A DNA stretch of 43,899 bases from Calidithermus chliarophilus DSM 9957 (GCF_000430045.1 NZ_KE387023.1:1353384-1397282), one strand, 5' to 3'; shown: positions 16,415-24,283, numbered from the stretch's first letter. Made by a program: numbers and translations. The notes: generated by a model from the letters alone, not told the origin.

Positions 16415-17376
16415 CCCAGGCCCTTCAGGAAGCGCAGCTTCTCGAGGGTGTGGAAGCTCTCGCCGCCCTCGTGGTTGTTGTAGGGGTACACCCGGATCTC
16501 CTTGGGCCCGGCGTAGTGGTTGTAGGCGGCGTAGACGGTGCTGGGCGGGCAGATGTCGTCCATCAGGCCCACCGAGAACAGCGCCGGCGCCGTGGCCCGG
16601 GCCGCGAAGTTCACCCCGTCGAAGTAGCCCAAGGTGGCGAAGACCTGCCCCACCTTGTCGCGGTGGACGCGGCAGAAGGCGGCGATCTCGTTGTAAGGCG
16701 CGGTGTCCACGACCTCGGTGGCCCGGCGGTAGTGGCAGAGGAAGGGCACGTCGGGCAGCGCCGCCTGCACGTCGGCGAGCCCGGCGACCGCGAGGGCGAT
16801 GCCCCCGCCCTGGCTCCCCCCGGCCACCGCGAGGCGGCCCGGGTCCACGGCGGGGTGGCTCCGCGCCGCCTCCACCGCCCGCACCGCGTCGGTGAAGAGG
16901 CGGCGGTAGTAGTAGGTCTTGGGGCTCAGCACGCCCCGGGTCAGGAAGCCGGGGTGCTGGGGGTTGTCGCCGTCGGGGGCGAGGTCGGGGGTGTCGCCCC
17001 TGCGCCACCTCGAGCCCTGCCCCCGCGTGTCCATGACGAGGTGGGCGTAGCCCGCGCTGGCGTAGGTCAGCCACTCCACCGGGAAGCCGCGCCCGCCGCC
17101 GTAGCCCACGTACTCCACCACACAGGGCAGCCCCCCCTCGCGCTGCCGGGGCAGCAGGAACCAGCCCTTGATGGGCTGGCCCGCGTAGCCGCTGAAGGTC
17201 ACGTCGAAGACCTCGAGCGTCCTCAGCCCGAAGTCGGCCGGCTCGAAGCGGGCGTCGAGGGGGTGCTGGCGGGCCTCGGAGAGCGTCTGCCGCCAGAAGG
17301 CGTCGAAGTCGGCGGGCTCGTCGCGCTCGGGGAGGTAGGCCTGGAGGCGCTCGAGCGGGTAGTCGAAGAGGGGCAT
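16408..17376 (-). CDS. CE7 acetylxylan esterase/cephalosporin-C deacetylase
   Basis: A 322-residue alpha/beta hydrolase of carbohydrate esterase family 7. The catalytic triad is Ser188 in GGSQGG, Asp274 in [11 protein letters not shown] and His302 in YNNHEGG, and the RGQG motif (118-121) is present. It removes acetyl groups from short acetylated xylo-oligosaccharides. There is no signal peptide, as is usual for this family, so it acts inside the cell on imported sugars. TAATCT lies five bases before the ATG at 17376, pointing to a leaderless transcript shared with eda. Confidence 0.92.
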   Translation of the reverse strand: MPLFDYPLERLQAYLPERDEPADFDAFWRQTLSEARQHPLDARFEPADFGLRTLEVFDVTFSGYAGQPIKGWFLLPRQREGGLPCVVEYVGYGGGRGFPVEWLTYASAGYAHLVMDTRGQGSRWRRGDTPDLAPDGDNPQHPGFLTRGVLSPKTYYYRRLFTDAVRAVEAARSHPAVDPGRLAVAGGSQGGGIALAVAGLADVQAALPDVPFLCHYRRATEVVDTAPYNEIAAFCRVHRDKVGQVFATLGYFDGVNFAARATAPALFSVGLMDDICPPSTVYAAYNHYAGPKEIRVYPYNNHEGGESFHTLEKLRFLKGLGW

Positions 17377-17427
17377 ACGGCAGATTATTCGAGGGGGAGC
17401 GCGCTGTCCACCGTTTAGACTCTAGGC

Positions 17428-18141
17428 GTGTGGATCGGGATACTCAGCGACACCCACGGGGTGCTGGAGGCCGAGGCGCTCGAGGCGCTGCGCGGCGTGG
17501 ACGAGGTCTGGCACGCCGGGGACGTGGGCAGCGAGGCCGTGCTCGACGCGCTCGAGGGGCTGGGCAAGCCCCTGCGGGCGGTCTGGGGCAACGTGGACGG
17601 CCCGGAGGTGCGGGCCCGCACGCACGGGCGCCTGGAGTTCGAGGCCGAGGGGATGAAGGTGCTGCTCGTCCACCAGGCGGGCACGCCCGGCCACTACCTC
17701 CCCGAGGTGCGCCGGCGGGTGCGGGCCCGCCGCCCCGACCTCATCGTCTGCGGCCACTCGCACATCCTGCGGGTCGAGCGCGACGCGGCGGGCATCCTCT
17801 ACCTCAACCCCGGGGCCTGCGGCGAGGAGGGCATCCACCGGGTCAAGACGCTGGTGCGGCTCGAGGTCGCCGGCGGGCGCATCCGCAAGGCCGAGGCCGT
17901 CGAACTCGGCGCCCGGGTGGGGGAGAGCCGCGAGCGGGCCTGGCAGACCGTGGAGGCCTTCCTGGCGACGCGGGGCCTGCGGCTGGGCGAGGCCCAGGCC
18001 TCGGCCCTGGGCCGCCGGGCCGCCCGGGTCTGCCGCGAGCAGGGCTGGCCGGTGAACCCGGTCCACCACCCGCGCTTCGGCACGGTCAACGAGTACCCGG
18101 TCGAGGCCCTGGAGGAAGCCCTCACAGAAGGGCTCGGGTGA
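17428..18141 (+). CDS. YfcE/MJ0936-type metallophosphoesterase with C-terminal extension
   Basis: The 237-residue protein begins MWIGILSDTHG, followed by HAGDVG, WGNVDG, LVHQAG and CGHSH: the metal-binding motifs of small two-metal phosphodiesterases, complete by residue about 160. A further ~75 residues (RAWQTVEAFLATRGLRLG, then AARVCREQGWPVNPVHHPRFG and VNEYPVEAL) are not part of the usual 155-180-residue family and look like a helical add-on domain. The substrate is unknown. TAGACT lies six bases before the GTG at 17428. Its 3' end overlaps the convergent SDR gene by 20 bp. Confidence 0.8.
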   Translation: MWIGILSDTHGVLEAEALEALRGVDEVWHAGDVGSEAVLDALEGLGKPLRAVWGNVDGPEVRARTHGRLEFEAEGMKVLLVHQAGTPGHYLPEVRRRVRARRPDLIVCGHSHILRVERDAAGILYLNPGACGEEGIHRVKTLVRLEVAGGRIRKAEAVELGARVGESRERAWQTVEAFLATRGLRLGEAQASALGRRAARVCREQGWPVNPVHHPRFGTVNEYPVEALEEALTEGLG

Positions 18142-18907
18142 AGCCCCCGTCCACCACCAGGGTCTGGCCGGTGAGGTAGCTGGCGCGGCTGGAGAGCAAG
18201 AACAGCGCCACGTCGGCGATCTCCTGCGGCCGCCCCAGCCGCCCGGCCGGGATCTGCTGGGCCTGCTGCTGCAGGGCGGCCTCGAGGCTGCCCCCCTGCT
18301 GCTTGGCGCGGTACTCGAAGACCTCGGTGACCCGCTCGGTGAGGGTGTAGCCCGGGGCCAGCGTGTTGACGGTGATGCCGTGGCCGGCCACCTCGCGCGA
18401 GAGGGTCTTGAGGTAGCCGGTCACGGCGGCCCGCAGGGTGTTGGAGAGGGCCAGGTTCTCGATGGGCTCCTTCACCGCCAGCGAGGTCACGGCCAGGATG
18501 CGCCCGAAGCCCTGGGCCTTCATGCCCGGCAGGAGGCCGCCCACCAGCCGGATCAGGGGGTAGAGCAGGCTGTCGGCCGCCTGGCGGAAGTCCATGGCGC
18601 CGAGGTCCTGCGCCGGGGAGGGGCGGGGCCCGCCGGTGTTGGCCAGCAGGATCTCGACGGTGCCGAAGCTTTGGGCCTGGGCCAGGATCCCCTCGACCTC
18701 CTCGCCCCGGCTGAGGTCGGCGGGGATGGCCCTGGCCTCGCCGCCCATGGCCTCGATCTCGGCCACCAGTTGCTCGAGCTTCTCGGCGTTCCGGGCCACC
18801 GCCAGCACCCGGGCCCCCTCCTGGGCCAACCCCAGCGCGATCGCACGGCCGATCCCCTGTGAAGCGCCGGTCACCAGCGCGGTTTTCCCCCTGATTCCCA
18901 GGTCCAT
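18122..18907 (-). CDS. Atypical short-chain dehydrogenase/reductase
   Basis: A 261-residue Rossmann protein with the cofactor motif TGASQGIG (13-20), LLANTGG in place of NNAG, and PGYTLTERV after the substrate loop. The canonical catalytic YxxxK is missing: counting from Ser142, the expected Tyr is Ser155 and the Lys is Arg159 in NLALSNTLRAAV. A subgroup of SDR proteins with LSN...R at this place exists, but whether it is an active oxidoreductase is unclear. The start at 18907 gives the standard N-terminus; GAGACT lies seven bases upstream and there is no Shine-Dalgarno site. Confidence 0.8.
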   Translation of the reverse strand: MDLGIRGKTALVTGASQGIGRAIALGLAQEGARVLAVARNAEKLEQLVAEIEAMGGEARAIPADLSRGEEVEGILAQAQSFGTVEILLANTGGPRPSPAQDLGAMDFRQAADSLLYPLIRLVGGLLPGMKAQGFGRILAVTSLAVKEPIENLALSNTLRAAVTGYLKTLSREVAGHGITVNTLAPGYTLTERVTEVFEYRAKQQGGSLEAALQQQAQQIPAGRLGRPQEIADVALFLLSSRASYLTGQTLVVDGGFTRALL

Positions 18908-18954
18908 AAGGAGGAGTCTCGGGGCTCGGCCGCCGAGCGTCAAGGGGTGGGCCG

Positions 18955-19428
18955 CTAGGCCAGGCTCTTGACGTACCAGCTCAGCGACGGGCCGCTGTCG
19001 CGCAGGTGGGCGAAGCCCTGGCGCGACCAGAAGTGACGGGCGACCGGGTTGTCGCCGTAGACCACCGCGAACAGCCGCTCCACCTGGCCCCGCAGGCGGG
19101 CCTCGAGCTCGCCCAGCGCCCGGGCCCCCAGGCCCTGGCCCTGCAGGCTTTCCCGGATCAGCAGCAGGCTGATGGTCGCGGCGCCCTCCTCGGGGTAGGT
19201 GAGCTTGTAGTCGAGGTAGCCCACCACCTCCCCGTCTTGCTCGAGCAGCGAGACCCGGCGCCGGGGGTCGTGCTCGAGCACCTCGAGCTCCCGTTCGACG
19301 TCGGCCAGCGAGGGGACTTCCATGCCGATGAGGTTGAAGTAGGTGGGGCTGTCCAAATACAGGCGGTGAATCTCGGGGGCCAATGCCGGCAGTACAGGAC
19401 GGAATTGAAAACGGTCAGCGATCCTCAT
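18955..19428 (-). CDS. GNAT family N-acetyltransferase
   Basis: A 157-residue acetyltransferase. The acetyl-CoA binding motif is ISLLLIRESLQGQGLGARAL (Q/RxxGxG/A), followed by VERLFAVVYGDNPVARHFWSRQGF, the usual last strand and helix. The substrate is unknown. The C-terminus ends LSWYVKSLA. TAAAAT is centred about eleven to sixteen bases before the ATG at 19428, implying a very short leader. It is separated from the SDR gene by 47 bp on the same strand. Confidence 0.85.
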   Translation of the reverse strand: MRIADRFQFRPVLPALAPEIHRLYLDSPTYFNLIGMEVPSLADVERELEVLEHDPRRRVSLLEQDGEVVGYLDYKLTYPEEGAATISLLLIRESLQGQGLGARALGELEARLRGQVERLFAVVYGDNPVARHFWSRQGFAHLRDSGPSLSWYVKSLA

Positions 19429-19530
19429 GGTTTGCCCTGATTTTATCCCCTGGCACTCTGAGATTTGGGTTATAGGACACGGCGCAGGGGCGTTCAGGGC
19501 GCTCGTTGGTCGGATGCCGGGCGCCGGGCG

Positions 19531-19655
19531 CGGGTCGTACGGCGTACGGCGTACGCCGATAGCTCATAGCCGATAGCCGATAGCCGATAGCTAAACGCGG
19601 AAGGCAAGACGCAAAACGCCTTGACCCTAGACCCCCGACCCCCGACTCTTGATGC
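19531..19655. repeat. Modular interspersed repeat, copy H (inverted)
   Basis: The divergent gap 19429-19708 is filled mainly by repeat. It contains tandem GTACGGC units, then GCCGATAGCTCATAGCC and three further GCCGATA heptamers, GCTAAACGC, and AAGACGCAAAACGCC followed by CCTAGACCCCCGACCC. The reverse complement matches the right arm of the interrupted copy at 42721-42830. The rest of the gap shows nothing recognisable apart from the promoter box of the next gene. Confidence 0.7.
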
Positions 19656-19708
19656 CGGTGGGGAGGGGGACCCAGCGGGGAATCAGTTAAGACGGGTATC
19701 CTCTGCCC

Positions 19709-20269
19709 ATGAACCGTGTCCGCCTTCTCCTGTTAGCGGGCGCCGCCGGCTTGTTGGGGGCGTGCGCGATCCTGCCCATCACCCTCGACCTCTTGGGCCA
19801 CCTCGGGAGCCGCAAGTCGGGGAGTTATAGCCGCGAAGTGCCCAGGGGTACGGTCACCTTCGACGGGGTGACCCTGCCGCAGGAAGGCCCCTGGAGCCTC
19901 GACTTCAGCGGCCAGAACGTCCCGGTGAGCTTCAAGTCGGTCCGCCTGATCTACGAGGTGGCGCTCGCCACGAGCGGGCCGGGGCTGAGCGGCACCGTGA
20001 CCGTGCAGGCCTACCTGGCCCCGGCCGGCGTAGCCGACGTCGTGCAGGAGCGGTACAGGCTGGGCAGTTCCCAGGTCCTGGACCTTGGCGCCGGCAGCTT
20101 CGAGCTCGAGGGCAGCGCCGACCTCACCGCCGAGCAGGTGGCGGCGGTCAACGACAAGAAGGTCCAGGTGGTGCTGGTGTTCGGCGGCACCGCCACCGCC
20201 GCCGAGGGCGGCACCCTCCGGCTCGACTACGAGGTGAAGAAGCTGCTGCTGAGCTTCACCGTGATTTGA
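19709..20269 (+). CDS. Hypothetical lipoprotein
   Basis: A 186-residue protein with a lipoprotein signal peptide (MNRVRLLLLAGAAGLLGAC, lipidated Cys19). The mature part is rich in beta-strand pattern, with FDGVTLPQEGPWSLDFSGQ and LSGTVTVQAYLAPAG, and ends VKKLLLSFTVI. No family is recognised. It probably faces the periplasm, anchored to a membrane. TATCCT six bases before the ATG suggests leaderless transcription. A strong terminator follows. Confidence 0.75.
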   Translation: MNRVRLLLLAGAAGLLGACAILPITLDLLGHLGSRKSGSYSREVPRGTVTFDGVTLPQEGPWSLDFSGQNVPVSFKSVRLIYEVALATSGPGLSGTVTVQAYLAPAGVADVVQERYRLGSSQVLDLGAGSFELEGSADLTAEQVAAVNDKKVQVVLVFGGTATAAEGGTLRLDYEVKKLLLSFTVI

Positions 20270-20282
20270 CCCGCCCCGGCAG

Positions 20283-20311
20283 AAAAACCCCCGGCCGCGG
20301 CCGGGGGTTTT
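20283..20311. terminator. Bidirectional intrinsic terminator
   Basis: AAAAA, then a perfect 20-bp GC palindrome (20288-20307, arms CCCCCGGCCG and CGGCCGGGGG), then TTTT. It sits between the convergent lipoprotein and cold-shock genes and has T-tails on both strands. Confidence 0.9.
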
Positions 20312-20331
20312 GGGGTTACGAGATCAGGAGC

Positions 20332-20556
20332 CTAGAACCGCTTGGCGGGCTCGAGCACGGTCACGTTGGCCGCCTGGGGCCCCTTGCCGTTCTTGCCGCT
20401 TTCCACCTCGAAGCTCACCACGTCGCCCTCGTTGAGGGTGCGGAAGCCCTTGGAGTTGATGGCGCTGTAGTGGACGAACACGTCGCTGTCCCCCTCGCGC
20501 TCGATAAACCCGTACCCCTTCTCGGCGTTAAACCACTTCACTTTGCCTTTCTGCAT
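20332..20556 (-). CDS. Cold-shock protein
   Basis: A 74-residue single-domain cold-shock protein with RNP1 KGYGFIE (13-19) and RNP2 VFVHY (26-30). It binds single-stranded RNA and DNA and acts as an RNA chaperone. The start [10 protein letters not shown] is standard and is preceded by AAGGAG. A promoter overlapping the stop codon of the upstream dnaJ gene gives a leader of about 95-100 nt, as is usual for cold-shock genes. Confidence 0.93.
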   Translation of the reverse strand: MQKGKVKWFNAEKGYGFIEREGDSDVFVHYSAINSKGFRTLNEGDVVSFEVESGKNGKGPQAANVTVLEPAKRF

Positions 20557-20688
20557 ACTGCTCCTTACGTGCCGAGCGATCGCCCGCCGGGCGAGGCTCC
20601 ATCCGGGTGACGGGGTCCTGCATTGCCTTGGGGGCTACCCCAGTGGCCCAGATGCCTCAGCCTAGCACGCTCTCATCTGGCGTGTCTA
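20557..20688 (-). promoter_or_regulatory. cspA-type promoter and structured 5' leader
   Basis: TAGACA (RC of 20683-20688) and TAGGCT (RC of 20659-20664) are separated by 18 nt on the minus strand; the -35 overlaps the dnaJ stop codon. The predicted leader carries a TCGCCC-GCC-GGGCGA hairpin near 20580-20595. Long structured leaders commonly give cold-shock genes temperature-dependent translation; that function is inferred. Confidence 0.5.
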
Positions 20689-21759
20689 TCCTTTGAAAAC
20701 CCGCTTCAGCTTGTCCCAAAAGCCCTCCGGGGCGACCTCCTCGCCGGTCTCCTGGGCGAACTCGCGCAGGAGCTGGCGGGCGCGGTCGGAGAGGTTGCGC
20801 GGCACGGCAATCTCGGTGACGACCTGGAGGTTGCCGCGGTGGCGCCGCCCGGCGTGGGGCAGGCCCTTGCCCTCCATCTCGAACACCTCGCCGTGCTCGG
20901 TGCCGGGGGGGATGTCGAGGGGGATGGGGCCCTCGAGCCCCGGCACCTCCACCTTGGTGCCCAGCGCCGCCTGGGCCAGCCCCAGCTTGAGGCGGTAGAC
21001 GAGGTGGGGTCCCTCGCGCTCGAGGTGGGGGTGGGGGGCGAGGCGGGGCCGCACGAAGAGGTCGCCGGGCCCGCCCGGCCCCAGGTTGCCCATGCCCGAC
21101 ACCCGCAGGAGCTGGTTCTCGTCGATGCCTGCGGGCATCTGCACCTTGATGTGCTCCTCGCGCCGCACCCGGCCCTGGCCCTTGCAGGTGGGGCAGGTCT
21201 CGCTCATGGTGTAACCCCGGCCGCGGCAGGCCGCGCAGGGGGCCTGGGTCATCACGTTGCCGAAGATGGTGCGCTGCACCTGCTCGACCACGCCCCGCCC
21301 GTGGCAGTTCCTGCAGGGCTCGCGCTTGCCGCCCTGGCCCGCGCAGGCCTCGCAGGTCACCAGCCGCTGGTAGTTCAGCTCCTTCTCGGCACCGTGCAGC
21401 ACGTCGATGAGCTCGAGCTCGACGGTGGCCTCGAGGTCCTCCCCGCGGGGGGCCCGTCCCGGCCCGCCCGGGGAGCGGAAGCCGAAGACCTGCTCGAAGA
21501 GGTCGAACACGTCGCCGAACCCGCCGGGGAAGCCGCCCATCTGGGGGGCCTCGGTGCCGTAACGGTCGTAGTTGGCCCGCTTTTCGGGGTCGGAGAGCAC
21601 CGAGTAGGCCTCGTTGATGGCCTTGAACTTTTCCTCCGCCTCCTTGTTCCCCGGGTTCTTGTCCGGGTGGTATTGCAGGGCCAGCTTCCGGTAAGCCTTC
21701 TTGATCTCGTCCGGAGTGGCCTCACGGCTCACGCCCAAGGTTGCGTAATAGTCCTTCAT
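20686..21759 (-). CDS. dnaJ: DnaJ chaperone with zinc finger
   Basis: A 357-residue type I DnaJ. The J-domain (1-68) has HPD at 31-33, followed by a short G/F region, four CxxCxGxG repeats ([32 protein letters not shown]) and the C-terminal substrate-binding domains. It stimulates DnaK ATPase and hands over unfolded clients. Only five residues separate the first two zinc motifs, against about nine in E. coli DnaJ, so the finger is compact. No dnaK or grpE is adjacent. TAGACT eight bases before the ATG is inside an inverted repeat. Confidence 0.92.
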   Translation of the reverse strand: MKDYYATLGVSREATPDEIKKAYRKLALQYHPDKNPGNKEAEEKFKAINEAYSVLSDPEKRANYDRYGTEAPQMGGFPGGFGDVFDLFEQVFGFRSPGGPGRAPRGEDLEATVELELIDVLHGAEKELNYQRLVTCEACAGQGGKREPCRNCHGRGVVEQVQRTIFGNVMTQAPCAACRGRGYTMSETCPTCKGQGRVRREEHIKVQMPAGIDENQLLRVSGMGNLGPGGPGDLFVRPRLAPHPHLEREGPHLVYRLKLGLAQAALGTKVEVPGLEGPIPLDIPPGTEHGEVFEMEGKGLPHAGRRHRGNLQVVTEIAVPRNLSDRARQLLREFAQETGEEVAPEGFWDKLKRVFKG

Positions 21760-21764
21760 CGAAG

Positions 21765-21783
21765 TTTAGTCTAGCAGACTAAA
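21765..21783 (-). promoter_or_regulatory. Inverted repeat overlapping the dnaJ -10 box
   Basis: TTTAGTCT, AGC, AGACTAAA forms a perfect 8-bp inverted repeat with a 3-bp spacer. The minus-strand TAGACT in it is the likely -10 element of dnaJ. A repressor binding here would block transcription. The arms do not resemble the CIRCE element (TTAGCACTC). It could also fold as a small terminator of the upstream gene. Confidence 0.5.
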
Positions 21784-21815
21784 GTTTTCGCCGGGGTGCC
21801 CCTGACGCGCGGCCC

Positions 21816-22688
21816 TCAGGCCTCCGGCTGGGGGAGAGCCCAGGCCGGCTGCCGCCAGCCGATGCGGCCGCGTAGCCGTGCGGTGTCGACCTGCGGCAGG
21901 TGGGCCTCGACGAGCTCGAGCACCTCCGCGACCAGGCGCTCGAGCTCCCGCGCCCCGGCGGCCGGGTCCGCGCCGACCAAGCCCTCCAGCCGCTCGGCCA
22001 GGCCGCCGGGCTTGTGGCGCAGCCGCTCGATGAACTTGCGCATGCGCTTGAACTGGAAGGTCGAGTAGTACACCCGGTTGACCCCGGCCAGCACCCCCAG
22101 CAGGTTCTGGGCGGCCTCGAGCAGGGTCTGCTGCTGCCACAGCCAGGCGTCGCGGGGGGCGAAGTACTCCTGCATCCCCCACAGCGGGAAGAACTGCAGG
22201 TGCTTGCGCACCATGGCCTCGGCCAGGGCCGCGGGGTAGTCGGCCAGCCGGGCCTTCCACCCCTCGATGAGCGCCTCGCCGTGCAGGGCCACCCCCTCTT
22301 CCAGGCCCGAGAGCGCCTTCTGCAGGGTGGGCTCGAGGTCGAGCCGCTCGAGCACGTCGTCCAGGGTCTTCTCCCAGCGCCCCACCGTAGTGTGCACGAT
22401 CTGTACCTGCACCCCCCCGGCGTTGTAGGCCTCGACGACCGCGCCCTCCGCGCGGCTGTCGTTCACCCACAGCCGCTCGCCGCCCCCGTTCCGCCGCCGG
22501 GCCTCGGCCAGGGCCTCCTCGGTGGGCAGGGCGGCGTAGTAGAGGATGAGGTCGAGGTCGGAGCGGAAGTCGGCCTCCCCGGCGGCCGCCGAGCCTGCCA
22601 GCAGCATGGCGCGGCAGTCGGGGTGCGGGGTGTAGACGCGGGCGCTCTGCTGGGCGAGCGCCCTCAGGTAGCGGCTGGCCTCGGTCAT
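21816..22688 (-). CDS. Nucleotidyltransferase-fold protein with helical C-terminal domain
   Basis: A 290-residue protein. The N-terminal domain has the nucleotidyltransferase motif GS(32-33) followed by DLDL (D44, D46), as in aminoglycoside nucleotidyltransferases. Residues about 150-275 are helical, with YYSTFQFKRMRKFIERL, reminiscent of DUF4037/KNTase C-terminal bundles. It may nucleotidylate a small molecule or protein; the substrate is unknown. CACACT lies six bases before the ATG. It is separated from dnaJ by 56 bp on the same strand. Confidence 0.75.
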   Translation of the reverse strand: MTEASRYLRALAQQSARVYTPHPDCRAMLLAGSAAAGEADFRSDLDLILYYAALPTEEALAEARRRNGGGERLWVNDSRAEGAVVEAYNAGGVQVQIVHTTVGRWEKTLDDVLERLDLEPTLQKALSGLEEGVALHGEALIEGWKARLADYPAALAEAMVRKHLQFFPLWGMQEYFAPRDAWLWQQQTLLEAAQNLLGVLAGVNRVYYSTFQFKRMRKFIERLRHKPGGLAERLEGLVGADPAAGARELERLVAEVLELVEAHLPQVDTARLRGRIGWRQPAWALPQPEA

Positions 22689-22788
22689 GGTTCCAGTGTG
22701 GCAGGGCTCAACTCCAAAAAAATCTGGGATTGTCGAGTTGGCCCTGGGGCGATTAAGGTTGGGCTAAGCCCGTGAGTGACATGAGCGC

Positions 22789-22817
22789 TTTACACATCTC
22801 ACTACCGCTGCTATAGT
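22789..22817 (+). promoter_or_regulatory. Sigma70-type promoter of the aminotransferase leader
   Basis: TTTACA at 22789-22794, a 17-nt spacer and TATAGT at 22812-22817. Each hexamer differs from consensus at one position. Transcription would begin near 22824, leaving a leader of about 180 nt before the ATG at 23006. Confidence 0.75.
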
Positions 22818-22823
22818 CGGAGG

Positions 22824-23005
22824 CAGATGCGACCCTCCGCCCGAGCTATCCTGTAACGGCGCTCATGCTTCGCTGCATGAGGCCGTCGGGATTTGCCCAG
22901 CGGGGGGTTTTGCTATGCCCGCGCCGAGCGCAGACCGAAGGTGATAGCAGTGAAGCGTAAGCCCCTACAGCCCAGGCTCGAGGCGGCGAGTCCTCGGAGG
23001 AAACC
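22824..23005 (+). ncRNA. Structured 5' leader, candidate cis-regulatory RNA
   Basis: The leader folds into a long stacked hairpin: CCCGA (22840-22844) with TCGGG (22886-22890), CGGC (22857-22860) with GCCG (22882-22885), and CTCATGC (22862-22868) with GCATGAG (22875-22881) around TTCGCT. The internal bulge GCTATC (22845-22850) is exactly complementary to GATAGC (22943-22948), a possible long-range or pseudoknot pairing; a second GCTAT at 22912-22916 competes for the same partner. TCCT-CGG-AGGA (22991-23001) would hide the ribosome-binding site. No known riboswitch consensus was recognised. A 22-codon GTG frame from 22951 overlapping the start is an alternative leader-peptide explanation. Confidence 0.55.
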
Positions 23006-24127
23006 ATGGTCCTGCTGACCCCCGGCCCCACCCCCATCCACCCCCTGGTCCAGGCGGCGCTCGCCAAGCCGATGCGCGGCCACCTCGACCCCGAGACCCT
23101 CGCCACCAACCGGCGCATCCGCGGCTACCTCGAGGCCCTCTTCGGCGCCGGGGAGGGGGCCCTGCTCGCGGCCATGCCGGGCTCGGGCAGCCTGGGGATG
23201 GAGGCGGGCCTGACCAACCTGGCCTCGCAGGGCGACGCCGTGCTGCTGCTGGTCAACGGCACCTTCGGCGAGCGCATGGTGGAGATCGCCCACGCCTACG
23301 GGATGCGCTACACCGTGCTGCGGGCCGAGCCCGGACAGCCCGTCGACCCCGAGGCCGTGCGCCGGGCCCTCGCCGAGCGCCGCTACCAACTCGTCACGCT
23401 GGTGCACGGCGAGACCAGCACCGGGGTGATCAACCCCGCCGCCGAGATCGCGGCCCTGGTGCGCGAGCACGGGGCTTACTTCATGCTCGACGCGGTGACC
23501 ACCGCGGGCATGATGCCCCTCTCCATGACCGCCATGGGCGTGGACTACGCCTTCACCGGCAGCCAGAAGTGCCTCTCGGCCCCGCCCGGGCTGGCCCCCT
23601 TCGCCCTCTCCCGGCGCGGCCGGGAGCGGCTGGGCAAGGCCCACGTGCCGGGCTGGTACTCCGACCTGGCGCGCGTGGCGGTCTACTGGGAGCAGGAGGG
23701 CTACTTCTGCACCTCCCCGGTGCTGCTGCACTTCGCCCTCGAGGAGGCCCTGCGCCTCGCGCTGGAGGAGGGCCTGGAGAAGCGCTACCAGCGGGCCAAG
23801 CGCCTGTACGGCCAGGTGCTGGGGCTGCTCGAGGAGCTCGGCTTCCGCGCCTACGCCGCCCCCGAGGCCCGCCTGCACACCGTCCTCACCGTGCGCCCCC
23901 CTGAAGGCTTCAGCGAGGCCGACCTCCGCAAGGGCCTCTACCAGCGCGGCGTCTCGGTGGCCGGGGGCATCGGCCCCACCGCCGGCCAGGTGCTGCGCCT
24001 GGGCCTCATGGGCGAGAGCGCCCGCGAGGAGCACTACCGCGTCTTCTTCCGCGCCCTGGGCGAGGTCATGGGCAAGAACGGCCTGGAGGAGGCCTTCCTC
24101 GAGCGCGCCCAGCCAGCAGCGGTGTAA
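23006..24127 (+). CDS. Class V aminotransferase (alanine/serine-glyoxylate type)
   Basis: A 373-residue PLP enzyme of the AGXT/serine-pyruvate aminotransferase group. LLTPGPTPIHP at the N-terminus, GSGSLGMEAGLTNL for phosphate binding, HGETSTG (134-140), LDAVTTAG (D162 pairs with the PLP ring nitrogen) and TGSQKCL with the Schiff-base lysine K188 are present. Members interconvert glyoxylate, serine, alanine and pyruvate, or take part in serine or phosphonate metabolism; the exact substrate pair cannot be fixed. The GGAGGA ribosome-binding site is inside a small hairpin at the end of a long leader, so expression is probably controlled at the RNA level. Confidence 0.85.
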   Translation: MVLLTPGPTPIHPLVQAALAKPMRGHLDPETLATNRRIRGYLEALFGAGEGALLAAMPGSGSLGMEAGLTNLASQGDAVLLLVNGTFGERMVEIAHAYGMRYTVLRAEPGQPVDPEAVRRALAERRYQLVTLVHGETSTGVINPAAEIAALVREHGAYFMLDAVTTAGMMPLSMTAMGVDYAFTGSQKCLSAPPGLAPFALSRRGRERLGKAHVPGWYSDLARVAVYWEQEGYFCTSPVLLHFALEEALRLALEEGLEKRYQRAKRLYGQVLGLLEELGFRAYAAPEARLHTVLTVRPPEGFSEADLRKGLYQRGVSVAGGIGPTAGQVLRLGLMGESAREEHYRVFFRALGEVMGKNGLEEAFLERAQPAAV

Positions 24128-24130
24128 AGC

Positions 24131-24283
24131 GGTCAGCCGTCAGCTTGTAGCTCGTGGCCCGTGGCGTGTGGTGAAAGGAAGCCCTCCCCGCCGGCGGGGA
24201 GGGGTTATCCCCCCAACCCCCCTTGTTAAGGGGGGCAAAGAAAGGGCATTTAGCTATCGGCCATCGACCATCGACACATCGAC
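24131..24283. repeat. Modular interspersed repeat, copy B
   Basis: Convergent intergenic block with GCGGTCAGCCGTCAGC and TTGTAGCTCGTGG, a first hairpin of CCCTCCCCGCC and GGCGGGGAGGG (24182-24203), a second hairpin CCCCCCTT-GTT-AAGGGGGG (24217-24235), then GGGCATTTAGCTATCGGCC and ATCGACCATCGACAC. It is the most complete four-module copy together with the one at 34428. Confidence 0.8.

Noticed and set aside
22824-23005. Leader considered as a T-box, cobalamin, glycine or SAM riboswitch, RNase P or SRP RNA
   Set aside because: None of the defining conserved sequences (T-box TGGNACCGCG, B12 box, SRP tetraloop region, RNase P GAGGAAAGTCC block) is present; reported as unclassified.
22846-23118. 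90-residue minus-strand open frame over the leader
   Set aside because: It overlaps the promoter-proximal leader and aminotransferase start antisense and resembles no family.
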